Assembly: GCA_016291185.1 (NCBI GenBank) | Contig: JAEFAI010000006.1 | Coordinates: forward strand, 1-64,000 | Length of the DNA: 64,000 nt | Direction: 5' to 3' | Source: Bacteroidales bacterium | GTDB lineage: Bacteria > Bacteroidota > Bacteroidia > Bacteroidales > UBA932 | Part shown: one piece after another, positions 44,428 through 52,827 of the stretch | Position numbering within the stretch: the first letter of the stretch is position 1 | Layout of the letters: each line of letters begins with the position of its first letter | Translations under genes and position numbers: made by a program | The notes under the pieces: generated by a model | What the model was told of the DNA's origin: nothing | Seen by the model: only the letters and a program-made list of their open reading frames with translations | The model's database searches: none

Positions 44428-45348
44428 ATGCTCAACCGAAGAATTCTCCGTATCAAGGCCTTCAAGACCATCTACTGCTACGCGGAAAACCACGGTATGA
44501 CTCTCAAGGAAGCAGAGTCCCTTCTGGACCTTTCATGTGAGTCCACGCGGGACCTGTACCTGTTCCTGCTTGCCCTCGCGGGTCCGCTCACGGAAGAGGC
44601 CCGCGCCCGCATCGAAGCGGCCCGTGCCAAGTTCAATCCCACGGAGGAAGAGTTGCATCCCAATCTCAAGTTTGTTCATAACAAGATTGCGCCTCTGCTG
44701 GCGCAGGATCCCGATTTCAGCAAGCTCGTGTCCCGCAAGAAATTTGCCTGGGACCAGTACGACGTGCTGCTGCGCCGCCTCTATGAGCGCATTCGCGGCC
44801 GGAAGTATTTCCAGGAGTACCTGGAGAGCGGGGAGGATTCCCTGGAAGAGGATGCCCGCCTGTGGTGCAAGATCTACGAGCGCGAACTGGAGGACAGCGA
44901 AGAGCTGTCCGGGATTCTGGAAGACCTCTCCATCCACTGGAACGACGACCTGGGCTATGCCCTGGGCTGGTGCATCCGCACGATGCGCGAACTGGGACAG
45001 GGCGAGGTGTGGCGCCTGCCGCCGCTCTACCAGAGCGAACTCCCCGGCGGGGAGGCCCTCGAGAGTGACAAGAAGTTCGTGGTGAACCTGTTGCGTACAG
45101 CGTATGCCCATTATGATGATTTCTGCGCGCAGATCGCGACGCTCACGCCCGGATGGACGCGCGACCGCCTCTGCACGACCGACCTCTGCCTGATTGCCTG
45201 CGGCATGGCCGAGGCGAAGATGTCCCCGGCGGTCTCGCCGCGCATCATCATCAACGAGTATGTCGAAATCTCGAAGTATTACAGCACGCCCGAGAGCAGC
45301 GCTTTCGTGAACGGCTTGCTGGATAAATTGATCAACCAACACGAATAG
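44428..45348 (+). CDS. nusB: Transcription antitermination factor NusB (Bacteroidota type)
   Basis: 306-residue NusB, about twice the length of the enterobacterial protein, as is usual in Bacteroidota. The N-terminal part begins LNRRILRIKAFKTIYCYAEN; the C-terminal NusB fold ends with LCTTDLCLIACGMAEAK, IIINEYVEISKYYSTPESSAFVNGLLDKL, the classic NusB tail. It works with NusA/NusE at rRNA leaders to prevent termination. The ATG at 44428 is chosen because the earlier ATG at 44395 overlaps the -7 element. It opens an operon with yajC 3 nt downstream. Confidence 0.93.
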   Translation: MLNRRILRIKAFKTIYCYAENHGMTLKEAESLLDLSCESTRDLYLFLLALAGPLTEEARARIEAARAKFNPTEEELHPNLKFVHNKIAPLLAQDPDFSKLVSRKKFAWDQYDVLLRRLYERIRGRKYFQEYLESGEDSLEEDARLWCKIYERELEDSEELSGILEDLSIHWNDDLGYALGWCIRTMRELGQGEVWRLPPLYQSELPGGEALESDKKFVVNLLRTAYAHYDDFCAQIATLTPGWTRDRLCTTDLCLIACGMAEAKMSPAVSPRIIINEYVEISKYYSTPESSAFVNGLLDKLINQHE

Positions 45349-45351
45349 AAT

Positions 45352-45675
45352 ATGAAAATGATGCTTTTACAGGCAGCTCCCGCTGCCGGACAGGGTGGTG
45401 GCAGCTGGAGCTTCCTCCTGATGCTTGGCCTGATGTTCCTGGTGATGTATTTCTTCATGATCCGTCCGCAGCGTCAGCAGCAGAAGAAACTCGAGGAGAT
45501 GCGCAATGCGCTCAAGAAGGGCGACAAGGTCATCACTGCGGGTGGTATCTACGGCACCATCGCCGACGTGGACGAGCGCACCGTGCTCGTGAAGGTGGAC
45601 GGTGAGGTGAAGATCCGCGTGGACAAGAGCTCCATCAACAAGGACACCACCGCCGACGCCCAGTCCGAGAAGTAA
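45352..45675 (+). CDS. yajC: Preprotein translocase subunit YajC
   Basis: 107-residue inner-membrane protein with one transmembrane helix (SFLLMLGLMFLVMYFFMI, about 20-37). The typical PQRQQQKKLEEMRNALKKGDKVITAGGIYGTI motif follows. YajC associates with SecDF and the Sec translocon. The start at 45352 is 3 nt after the nusB stop. The order nusB-yajC-ybbR-coaE is a recurrent Bacteroidota arrangement. Nothing unusual in the sequence. Confidence 0.96.
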   Translation: MKMMLLQAAPAAGQGGGSWSFLLMLGLMFLVMYFFMIRPQRQQQKKLEEMRNALKKGDKVITAGGIYGTIADVDERTVLVKVDGEVKIRVDKSSINKDTTADAQSEK

Positions 45676-45681
45676 TTTCGC

Positions 45682-46611
45682 GTGAAAGTCTGGGTCCAGT
45701 TCCTGCTCTGCGTGCTGTTCTCGGCCAGTATCTGGCTCGTTCTCAATCTGTCGCAGGATTATGTGGCGATCGTGAGCGTGCCGGTGACCGCCCGGAGCAA
45801 CATAGAGGGGCGTGGCGCCTTGTCGCAGTCGGAAGCCACCGTGACCGCCCAGGTCTCGGCCTCCGGCTACCGGCATGTGGTCATGGGCCGGCGGCACAAG
45901 CGCACCGGACAGGTGAACTTTGCCGCTTCGGATTTCCGGCATGTGGGCGGGGACCGATACGCGATTTCCAATACGGCCCTCTATCGCTACGCCTCCCAGC
46001 TTTTCGGGGAAGGCGTGACGGTGGAAAGCTTCATCTCCGAGGATCCCGTATTCTCCTTCCCGGAGGAGACCTATAAGAAGGTGCCCGTCCGGGCCGTCCT
46101 GGATGTCGATTATGCGCCGCAGTATATGGCGCTGAAGCCGATCCAGGTACAGCCGGACTCCGTGCTGGTGTATGGGGAACCGTCGCGTCTGGAGAACGTG
46201 TCCGCCGTGGCGACGAAGCCGCTCGACCTTCACGATGTGCGCAGCAGCGTGCATGGCAAGCTGCGGCTGGAGACTCCCTCCGGCGTGCGCCTCTCGCACG
46301 AGGAGTGCGTCTATTCGCTGGACGTGACGCGCTTCGTGGAATTGCGCTCCGAGGTGCGCCTCGAGACGCGCAATGTCCCGAGCTGGGTGGACCTGGCCGT
46401 CCTGCCGTCCACGGCGACGGTCGTGTTCCGCTGCATCTTCCCGACGGCCACAGACCCGTCCGCGCGGGCGAAGTTCTACATCGACTACAAGGACTTCACC
46501 GGCTCGCTGAGCGGCCGCTGCATGGCGCATTGCGAGGGGCTTCCGACGAATGTGATCAATTATACGATCACACCGGAAGTGTTTGACTGTCTGGTAAAAA
46601 CGGCAGAGTAG
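45682..46611 (+). CDS. YbbR-like domain protein
   Basis: 309-residue membrane-anchored protein: one N-terminal helix (VQFLLCVLFSASIWLVLNL, about 4-22), then an extracytoplasmic region of repeated YbbR-like beta domains (for example VPVRAVLDVDYAPQYMALKPIQVQPDSVLVYG near 133-164). YbbR proteins elsewhere regulate the diadenylate cyclase, but here the gene is part of the nusB-yajC-coaE operon, and its role is not known. It starts with GTG at 45682, 6 nt after yajC; no upstream ATG fits. The stop is 2 nt before the coaE start. Confidence 0.85.
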   Translation: MKVWVQFLLCVLFSASIWLVLNLSQDYVAIVSVPVTARSNIEGRGALSQSEATVTAQVSASGYRHVVMGRRHKRTGQVNFAASDFRHVGGDRYAISNTALYRYASQLFGEGVTVESFISEDPVFSFPEETYKKVPVRAVLDVDYAPQYMALKPIQVQPDSVLVYGEPSRLENVSAVATKPLDLHDVRSSVHGKLRLETPSGVRLSHEECVYSLDVTRFVELRSEVRLETRNVPSWVDLAVLPSTATVVFRCIFPTATDPSARAKFYIDYKDFTGSLSGRCMAHCEGLPTNVINYTITPEVFDCLVKTAE

Positions 46612-46613
46612 GG

Positions 46614-47135
46614 ATGCGCACGATTCTGGTCACGGGTCCGATTGGGAGCGGCAAGAGTGAGGTCTGTAGGTACCTCGCTTCGCTGGATTTTCCGGTCTAT
46701 GAGTGCGACGCGCGCACGAAGATGCTCTACTCGCTCGTCCCGGGCCTGAAGTGCAGCATCGAGGAGCGGCTGGGGCTGCCGTGGTCGGAGATCGGCCGCG
46801 TCTTTTCCGAGCCGGACAAGCTCCGGACGCTGGAGGAGATGGTCTATCCGCACGTGCTGGAGGACCTGAAGGCCTGGAAGGCCGCCCAGAAATCGCCGCT
46901 GCTCTTTGTCGAGTCGGCCATCGCCCTGGACAAACCGCAGTTCGACGGCCTCTACGACAAGGTTCTGCTGGTCACGGCGCCATACGAGCTTCGCGTGCAG
47001 CGCAACCCCAAAGCGGCGGAGCGCGATGCTCTGCAGACGTTCGATCCTGCGCGGATCGACTGGACCCTGGAGAATGAAGGAACAAAAGAAGAATTGAACA
47101 TTAAAATAAGACAACTGATATGCAAACTGATTTAG
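46614..47135 (+). CDS. coaE: Dephospho-CoA kinase
   Basis: 173-residue P-loop kinase performing the last step of coenzyme A synthesis, phosphorylating dephospho-CoA at the 3'-hydroxyl. P-loop GPIGSGKS is at 8-15; the CDARTKMLY segment and the VYPHVLEDLKAW lid region near 79-90 match the family. The protein is 20-30 residues shorter than most CoaE proteins but keeps these motifs. Its end overlaps the start of the DUF5606 gene by 16 nt. Co-location with translation and secretion genes is typical for Bacteroidota. Confidence 0.92.
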   Translation: MRTILVTGPIGSGKSEVCRYLASLDFPVYECDARTKMLYSLVPGLKCSIEERLGLPWSEIGRVFSEPDKLRTLEEMVYPHVLEDLKAWKAAQKSPLLFVESAIALDKPQFDGLYDKVLLVTAPYELRVQRNPKAAERDALQTFDPARIDWTLENEGTKEELNIKIRQLICKLI

Positions 47136-47539
47136 CACGGATCCTTTCCGTGTCCGGCCAGCATGGCCTTTACCAATACGTGGCGCAGGCCCGTGGCGGC
47201 GCGATCGCCGAGAGTCTCGAAACCAAGCAGCGCAAGGTGTTCTCCACCTCCAGCCGCATTTCCACCCTGGCGGACATCGCCATCTACACCAGCGACGGCG
47301 AGATGAAGCTGGACCAGGTGTTCCTGGCCTTGAAGGCTGCGCTCGGCGATGCCGAGGCCCCGTCCTCCAAGGCGCCCGAGAAGGAGCTCGTCGCCCTCTT
47401 CCAGAAGGCGATTCCGAACTACGACGGCGACCGTTTCTATGTCTCCCACATGCGTAAGGTGATCGACTGGTACGACCAGATCGTCAAGTACGCATCCCTG
47501 GACTTTGTCAAAGAAGAGGATGCAGCCCAGGAGGCTTAA
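47120..47539 (+). CDS. DUF5606 family protein
   Basis: 139-residue cytosolic protein of a Bacteroidota-specific family. The N-terminal region LARILSVSGQHGLYQYVAQARGGAIAESLETKQRKVFS (about 5-42) is a small beta domain. A helical C-terminal half follows with LVALFQKAIPNYDGDRFYVSHMRKVIDWYDQIV (about 90-122). No catalytic motif is apparent. It overlaps coaE by 16 nt and rimO by 20 nt, so it is translated as part of the operon. Its role is unknown. Confidence 0.85.
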   Translation: MQTDLARILSVSGQHGLYQYVAQARGGAIAESLETKQRKVFSTSSRISTLADIAIYTSDGEMKLDQVFLALKAALGDAEAPSSKAPEKELVALFQKAIPNYDGDRFYVSHMRKVIDWYDQIVKYASLDFVKEEDAAQEA

Positions 47540-48818
47540 AATCATTACCCTCGGCTGTTCGAAGAACACCGTCGATACCGAGCATCTGCTGGCCCAATTG
47601 CCTGCGGATGCTTTTACCATTGTCGAAGGCGAGCAGCCTTGCGATGTGTTGATGCTGAACACCTGCGGCTTCATCGGAGATGCCAAGGAGGAGTCTGTGA
47701 ACGCCATCCTGGCGGCTGTGGAAGCCAAGAAGCGGGGCGAGGCAGGGGAGCTGGTCGTGTTCGGCTGCCTGTCGCAGCGCTATCCCGCCGAGCTGCGCGC
47801 CGAGATTCCCGAGGTGGACGCCTGGTACGGCGCACGCGACCTCGCGCCCGTGCTTCGGGACCTGGGTGTGAAGCCCGGTCCGCTGACCGCACGCCGCATT
47901 TCCCGCCCGCAGGGCTATGCTTATTTGAAGATTTCCGAGGGCTGCGACCGTCGCTGCTCCTATTGCGCCATTCCTTTCATCCGCGGCGCGCACCGTTCCG
48001 TGCCGATGGAGGATCTGGTCGCGGAAGCGACTTCGCTCGCCGCAAATGGCGTGAAGGAGCTGATCCTGATTGCGCAGGATACGACCTACTACGGGCTGGA
48101 CCTGTATGGCCGCCGCGCGCTGGGCGAGCTGCTGGAGCGCCTGTCGGCGATCCCCGGGATCGTGTGGATCCGCATCCATTATTCCTATCCGGCCGATTTC
48201 CCGGAGGATGTGCTCGTCGCGATGGCGCGCAATCCCAAGGTCTGCCGCTACCTGGATATTCCCCTGCAGCACATTGCAGACGGGATGCTGGAGCGGATGC
48301 ACCGCCATGTGGACGGCGCGTGGACGCGCTCGCTGATCGCCCGCCTGCGGGCGGAAGTGCCCGGCGTCGCGCTGCGCACGACCATGATCGTGGGGCATCC
48401 GGGCGAGACGGAGGCGGAGTTCGAAGAGCTGCTGGACTTTGTGCGGCAGGCGCGTTTCGAGCGCCTGGGCGCGTTCACCTATTCTGAGGAAGAGGGAACC
48501 TGGGGCGCGGAGCACTTGCGTGACGACGTTCCGGCGGAGGTTAAGCAGGAGCGTCTGGACCGCCTGATGGAGCTCCAGCGTGAGATCTCGCTGGAATGCA
48601 ACCAGGCTCGCGTCGGGACGGAGTGCCTTGTCATGGTTGACAGCTTCCTGTCTAACGGCGCTTCGTCATTCGCCGTCTGCCGCAGTGAGTTCGAGAGCCC
48701 CGAAGTCGATGGCGAGATTCTGCTGCGCAATCCCGCGTCTGACCTGAAGGTCGGCGACATGCTTCGCGTTCGTATCGTCGCCGCGGAGGACTACGACCTC
48801 ATCGCCGAAGCGATATAA
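47520..48818 (+). CDS. rimO: Ribosomal protein S12 methylthiotransferase RimO
   Basis: 432-residue radical SAM enzyme that adds a methylthio group to an aspartate of ribosomal protein S12. It has the N-terminal cluster domain (IITLGCSKNTVDTEHLL, first cysteine near 13), the radical SAM motif CDRRCSYC near 143-150, and a C-terminal TRAM domain. I start it at the ATG at 47520, preceded by an AAGAAGAGG purine-rich stretch; a TTG at 47505 is an alternative. In the TRAM region a short insertion (NGASSFAVC) is encoded by CGTCATTCGCCGTCTGCC, which partly resembles a REP arm; this may be coincidence. It ends the nusB operon. Confidence 0.95.
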   Translation: MQPRRLKIITLGCSKNTVDTEHLLAQLPADAFTIVEGEQPCDVLMLNTCGFIGDAKEESVNAILAAVEAKKRGEAGELVVFGCLSQRYPAELRAEIPEVDAWYGARDLAPVLRDLGVKPGPLTARRISRPQGYAYLKISEGCDRRCSYCAIPFIRGAHRSVPMEDLVAEATSLAANGVKELILIAQDTTYYGLDLYGRRALGELLERLSAIPGIVWIRIHYSYPADFPEDVLVAMARNPKVCRYLDIPLQHIADGMLERMHRHVDGAWTRSLIARLRAEVPGVALRTTMIVGHPGETEAEFEELLDFVRQARFERLGAFTYSEEEGTWGAEHLRDDVPAEVKQERLDRLMELQREISLECNQARVGTECLVMVDSFLSNGASSFAVCRSEFESPEVDGEILLRNPASDLKVGDMLRVRIVAAEDYDLIAEAI

Positions 48819-48824
48819 CCCCCT

Positions 48825-48893
48825 GCTTGCCCTCCCTCGCGGGCGGCAAGCTACTAAAAATTGACCCCCGGCTGCTTGAAGCAGTCGGGGGTC
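48825..48893. terminator. Bidirectional terminators between rimO and the carboxylesterase
   Basis: Hairpin 1 at 48825-48851 (GCTTGCC/GGCAAGC) lies 6 nt after the rimO stop and is followed by TACTAAAAATT. Hairpin 2 at 48863-48893 (GACCCCCGGCTGCTT/AAGCAGTCGGGGGTC) is followed on the minus strand by AATTTTTAG and is a good terminator for the convergent carboxylesterase gene. Confidence 0.8.
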
Positions 48894-48919
48894 TGGTTGC
48901 AATATGGATAGGTATTTAC

Positions 48920-50392
48920 CTACGGAACGATGGGCTCACCGACCTCGGAATTCTCCTTGTCCTGAGCATCCAGCTTGAAGAGCATGAACTGGCTGTTGTC
49001 CTTGGTGTAAGGCTCCCAGCCGAGGCCCGGATCGCTGTTCTTGGCGAAGTTGGTCCAGGCGGTCAGCATCTTCTCGGAGAGATCCCAGTCGCCCTGGGTC
49101 CAGGGACGCCAGCAGTGCTCGAGGGACTTGAAGACGAACCACAGGTCGGAGGAGTGGAACGCACCCTTCAGGCGGGAGGTGACCTCCGGATGGGAACCGT
49201 CGTCAGGCAGCGGGCGAGCGAACTCGTAAGCCCAGGCCTTGGCGCCCTTCTCCTCACGGTTGAGGCAGAAAGCGGCGATGCCGCCGGACATGTTGCCCAT
49301 ATCGTTGAGCGTGTAGCCGATCATGTAAGGGACATCGGCGAGCGAGCCATCCTTGGCGGCCTCGTCAAAGCTCTCCTTGCTGACATAACCGTCCACCATC
49401 GGCATACCGGTGAGGGAGCCGAACTTGCCGCTGGCGCCATTGTAGATGGTGCTGAGGGCATAGAGGGTCTCGGTGGAAGCGGCACGCATCTTCTTGAGGT
49501 CGGTCAGACCGGCCCAGTCGAGGATTTCCTTGCAAGCCTGCTCGGCCTCCTTGATGTTGGTCGGGCGGAACATGCGCATCATACCGGCAGGCATGGCGGG
49601 ACGGGCGGCAGGAGCGGCTGCGGGAGCCGGCTGCGGAACCGTGATACCACCACCGGACATGATCACGGCCTTGTGGAAGAGGCCACGGGCAAGCGGGGAC
49701 TCGCAGATGGTCTTCACGCTGCCGGCGCCGGCGCTCTGGCCGAAGATCATGACGTTGTCAGGATCGCCGCCGAACTGGGCGATATTCTTCTTGATCCACT
49801 TCAGGGCCTCGATCTGGTCGAGGATACCGTAGTTGCCGGACACACCGTGCGGGCTCTCGGCGGAGAGCTCAGGGTGGGTCAGGAAGCCGAACACACCGAG
49901 GCGGTAGTTGATGGACACGAGGACGACGTCCTTCTCGCCCCAGGCCTTGGCGTCGAACTCAGGCTCGGAGCCCCAGCCTTCGCGGTAACCGCCACCATGG
50001 ATCCACAGCGCCACAGGAAGCTTCTGCTCGGGCTGGCCGGAAGCCTTGGTCCAGACGTTCAGGTAGAGGCAGTCCTCGCTGTACGGAGCTTCGTCGCCAT
50101 AGCCCCACTCGGTGAAGTAACCACCGGGATACTGGATGGCCTGGTAGCTCGGATGACCGAACTTGTCGCAAAGCTTCACACCCTCCCAGGGAACGACCGG
50201 CTGGGGTTCTTTCCAGCGGTTTTCACCGATAGGCGGAGCGGCATAAGGAATGCCCCGGTAGACGATAACACCGGGAATCTCCGTGGTAACACCTTTCACC
50301 TGGCCTCCCTCGATGGTGAGGACCGGCGTGTCAACAGCCTTGCTGCACCCGAACAGGGCGAGCACGGACAACAAAAGAAGTGCTTTTTTCAT
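48920..50392 (-). CDS. Carboxylesterase type B lipoprotein
   Basis: 490-residue alpha/beta hydrolase. A lipoprotein signal ends in ALFGC (cysteine 16). Catalytic features are the GQSAGAGS nucleophile elbow (serine near 219), an oxyanion HGGG-like segment (IHGGGYREG near 130), and the N-terminal VYRGIPYAAPPIGENRW signature. An Ala/Pro-rich insertion (PQPAPAAAPAARPAMPAG) lies near 248-265. In gut Bacteroidota such enzymes remove acetyl or feruloyl groups from plant glycans; here the neighbouring xylan-type operon suggests that role, but it has its own promoter (TAACTTTG at 50435-50442, minus strand) and is convergent with rimO. Substrate unproven. Confidence 0.9.
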   Translation of the reverse strand: MKKALLLLSVLALFGCSKAVDTPVLTIEGGQVKGVTTEIPGVIVYRGIPYAAPPIGENRWKEPQPVVPWEGVKLCDKFGHPSYQAIQYPGGYFTEWGYGDEAPYSEDCLYLNVWTKASGQPEQKLPVALWIHGGGYREGWGSEPEFDAKAWGEKDVVLVSINYRLGVFGFLTHPELSAESPHGVSGNYGILDQIEALKWIKKNIAQFGGDPDNVMIFGQSAGAGSVKTICESPLARGLFHKAVIMSGGGITVPQPAPAAAPAARPAMPAGMMRMFRPTNIKEAEQACKEILDWAGLTDLKKMRAASTETLYALSTIYNGASGKFGSLTGMPMVDGYVSKESFDEAAKDGSLADVPYMIGYTLNDMGNMSGGIAAFCLNREEKGAKAWAYEFARPLPDDGSHPEVTSRLKGAFHSSDLWFVFKSLEHCWRPWTQGDWDLSEKMLTAWTNFAKNSDPGLGWEPYTKDNSQFMLFKLDAQDKENSEVGEPIVP

Positions 50393-50434
50393 ATTGATTT
50401 GAAAAATTGGTTAGTGTTTTCGCACAAAGTCTCA

Positions 50435-50544
50435 CAAAGTTACTTTTTGCCGGGCAGGAATCCTAACAATGATAGATCAAAAGCATATAAAAATGCGTAT
50501 CTTGAGCTGTTGTTTTGGCATTTACCAAGATTTGCGTAACTTTG
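50435..50544. promoter_or_regulatory. Divergent promoters for the carboxylesterase and glsA
   Basis: Minus-strand -7 TAACTTTG at 50435-50442 serves the carboxylesterase (43 nt before its start). Plus-strand -7 TAACTTTG at 50537-50544 serves glsA, with only 7 nt before the ATG at 50552, so glsA mRNA is probably leaderless. Confidence 0.65.
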
Positions 50545-50551
50545 TCATGCT

Positions 50552-51370
50552 ATGGTTAGCAGTGAACGTGTACAAGACCGCCTGATCGACCTGGACAAGG
50601 TCGTGGCCACCAAATTCAAGGGGAAGAAGCTCCCCCGTTTCGTCGTCAATTTCTTCAAGCGCTTCATTCACCAGGACTGGCTGAACGAAGTTCTTTCGCG
50701 CGGCTATGACGGCGCGGAATTCTGCGAAGATACGCTCAAGTACATGGATATAAAGATTGAAGTCGAAGGCCTGGAGAACGTCCCGAAGGACGGCACGCTC
50801 TACACCTTCGCCTCCAACCACCCGCTCGGGGCAGCCGACGGTCTGGCCTTGTGCGCGCTGATCTCGCGCGAGTTTGGCAAAGTTTGCATGCCGGTCAACG
50901 ATTTCCTGATGTTCCTCAAGCCCCTGGCACCGCTCTGTGTGCCCATCAACAAGACGGGCAACCAGGTTCGGAACCTGCCGCAGCTGATGGACGATGCCTT
51001 CCGTTCGGACGACCAGATCATGATCTTCCCGGCAGGCGTATGCTCGCGCCGTATCCAGGGTAAGATTCAGGATTTCCCCTGGACCAAGACCTTCATTACC
51101 AAGAGCGTGGAAACCGGCCGTCCGGTGGTGCCGGTCCACTTCATTGGCCGTAATCCGGCGCGTTTCTACCGCGCCGACTGGCTCTTCCGCAAAGTACTGA
51201 AGACCAAGTTCAACATCCCGATGCTCTTCCTGCCGGATGCGCTGTATCACTCGCAGCACAAAACCTTCAAGATTATTCTCGGCAAGCCGATTCCGGCCGC
51301 TACCTTCGACAAGACCCGCAAGCCCGTTGAGTGGGCGGCCTGGGTACGCGAAAAAGTATATCAACTCTGA
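50552..51370 (+). CDS. glsA: Lysophospholipid-type O-acyltransferase, glycine lipid synthesis (GlsA-like)
   Basis: 272-residue PlsC-fold acyltransferase. The acyltransferase block I motif is SNHPLGAADG near 89-98, and FPAGVCSRR near 158-166 matches block III. In Bacteroides thetaiotaomicron, GlsA adds the second acyl chain in making glycine lipids after GlsB has N-acylated glycine. Here the GlsB-like gene follows 6 nt downstream, in the reverse order to B. thetaiotaomicron (from memory). The pairing supports the assignment. Its -7 element lies 7 nt before the ATG. Confidence 0.85.
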   Translation: MVSSERVQDRLIDLDKVVATKFKGKKLPRFVVNFFKRFIHQDWLNEVLSRGYDGAEFCEDTLKYMDIKIEVEGLENVPKDGTLYTFASNHPLGAADGLALCALISREFGKVCMPVNDFLMFLKPLAPLCVPINKTGNQVRNLPQLMDDAFRSDDQIMIFPAGVCSRRIQGKIQDFPWTKTFITKSVETGRPVVPVHFIGRNPARFYRADWLFRKVLKTKFNIPMLFLPDALYHSQHKTFKIILGKPIPAATFDKTRKPVEWAAWVREKVYQL

Positions 51371-51376
51371 CGAGTC

Positions 51377-52456
51377 ATGGAAAAAATCATCGATCCGGTG
51401 AGCGTGGACCTGCTGAAGGCCGAGCTCACTCCCGACAAGAAACTGTGCGATACCAACAAATCCGACAACGAGATTTACGTTGTCGATTGCCATAATGCCC
51501 CCAATGTCCTGCAGGAGATCGGACGCCTGCGCGAAATCGCTTTCCGCGACAGCGGCGGCGGCACGGGCGCGTCGGTGGACCTGGACGATTTCGATTTCAA
51601 GGACGACCGGCTCTACAAGCAGATCGTCATCTGGGATCCCGAGGCTTCGGCCATCCTGGGCGGCTACCGTTACATCCTGGGCAAGGACGTGAACCTGGAC
51701 GAGCAGGGCCAGCCCATCCTGGCATCCTCGCACCTGTTCCATTTCTCGGAAGAGTTCATCCAAGACTATCTCCCGCACACCATCGAGCTCGGCCGCTCCT
51801 TCGTGGCGCCGGAATACCAGAGCTCCAAGGCCGGCGCAAAGGCCATCTTCGCCCTGGACAACCTTTGGGACGGCCTCGCCGCCGTCATGCTCCAGCACGC
51901 CGACATGATGTACTATTTCGGAAAGATGACCGTCTATCCGGACTACGACAAAGCGGCGCTCGACCTGATCCAGCACTTCCTGTGGAAACATTTTGGGGAT
52001 CCTGACAAGCTGGTCCGCCCGAAGCAGGCCTACGAGGTCGCCACAAACGGCCGCCTGCTGGACCTGATCCTCAAGGACGAGGACTACAAACTGGATTACC
52101 GCAATCTCAAGGACGCCATCCGGCGCCTTGGAACGGGCATCCCGCCGCTGGTCAACTCTTATATGAACGCATCGCCGAAGATGAAGATGTTCGGCGGCAG
52201 CATCAACGACGAATTCTTCGATGCCATCGAGATTGGCATCCTGATCGGCTTTGACGAGATGTATGCCGACAAGCGCGACCGTCACAAGGAGCCGTATTTC
52301 AAGCATTTAGCCGAGACGTTGCTGCGTCGTGGCGCCATCCGCGCGGAGCTGTCGGATCTGAAAGACATGCTGCTCAGCAAGAACGAACGGCAACGCATGC
52401 GCCGCTTCAATGCTTTCCTGCGGAAGAAAAAGAAAATAGAAAAGGTGGAGCCGTAA
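51377..52456 (+). CDS. glsB: Glycine N-acyltransferase, glycine lipid synthesis (GlsB-like)
   Basis: 359-residue GNAT-related acyltransferase (hemolysin-like family) expected to use an acyl-ACP to N-acylate glycine with a 3-hydroxy fatty acid, the first step of commendamide/glycine lipid synthesis. Landmarks are YVVDCHNAPNVLQEIGRLREIAFRD near 33-57, GGYRYILGKD near 94, and ELGRSFVAPEYQ near 136-147. The C-terminal tail RKKKKIEKVEP is encoded by DNA whose other strand is the 3' end and U-rich tail of rnpB, so this end of the gene is constrained by two transcripts. It is translated right after glsA. Confidence 0.87.
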   Translation: MEKIIDPVSVDLLKAELTPDKKLCDTNKSDNEIYVVDCHNAPNVLQEIGRLREIAFRDSGGGTGASVDLDDFDFKDDRLYKQIVIWDPEASAILGGYRYILGKDVNLDEQGQPILASSHLFHFSEEFIQDYLPHTIELGRSFVAPEYQSSKAGAKAIFALDNLWDGLAAVMLQHADMMYYFGKMTVYPDYDKAALDLIQHFLWKHFGDPDKLVRPKQAYEVATNGRLLDLILKDEDYKLDYRNLKDAIRRLGTGIPPLVNSYMNASPKMKMFGGSINDEFFDAIEIGILIGFDEMYADKRDRHKEPYFKHLAETLLRRGAIRAELSDLKDMLLSKNERQRMRRFNAFLRKKKKIEKVEP

Positions 52457-52749
52457 GCCGGTTTCTGTTCACGTTTTTTCTGCCATTTATCTTCGCAACC
52501 TACCCCCTGGCATCGGACGGGCCGTCCTCGTCTGCCAGTATATTTGGTCTTGCAGGTCCCGGTGTCGTACCCGCTCGACATCGCTGCCGTGCGTCGTGGG
52601 CTCTTGCCCCGCGTTTTCACCCTTACCTTTCGGCGGTTATTTTCTGTTACGACGGGCGTAAGGTTACCCCTACCTGCGCTTTCCGCAGCGGGATGCCCTG
52701 TCCTGTCCGGACTTTCCTCCCTTACGGGCGGCAGATCGCCCCACCTTTA
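52440..52749 (-). ncRNA. rnpB: RNase P RNA
   Basis: Catalytic RNA of RNase P, which trims 5' ends of tRNAs. On the minus strand it has the conserved GAGGAAAGTCCGGAC (52705-52719) near the 5' end and ACAGAAACCGGCTTA (52454-52468) near the 3' end. The terminal P1 stem AAAGGTGG (52741-52748) pairs with CCACCTTTT (52440-52448). Its 3' end and U-rich tail run into the last codons of glsB on the other strand. Bacterial type A. Its promoter is the TATCTTTG at 52765-52772. Length of about 310 nt is near the expected range. Confidence 0.93.
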
Positions 52750-52764
52750 TTTCAATTGACGGCG

Positions 52765-52772
52765 CAAAGATA
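52765..52772 (-). promoter_or_regulatory. rnpB promoter -7 element
   Basis: TATCTTTG on the minus strand, 16 nt before the P1 stem of rnpB and directly downstream of the GH3 terminator, whose T tract it overlaps. Confidence 0.65.
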
Positions 52773-52777
52773 ATAAA

Positions 52778-52803
52778 AATTCCGGGCTGTGCAGCCCGGA
52801 ATT
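52778..52803 (-). terminator. Intrinsic terminator after the GH3 operon
   Basis: Perfect palindrome AATTCCGGGCTG TG CAGCCCGGAATT, followed on the minus strand by TTTATTATC. It ends the four-gene minus-strand operon just before the rnpB promoter. Confidence 0.9.
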
Positions 52804-52827
52804 CTTATTATCAGGATGATATGATAC

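Noticed and set aside
52282..52760. Reading frames of 70-110 codons on both strands over 52282-52760
   Set aside because: They lie over rnpB or antisense to glsB and have no family resemblance.
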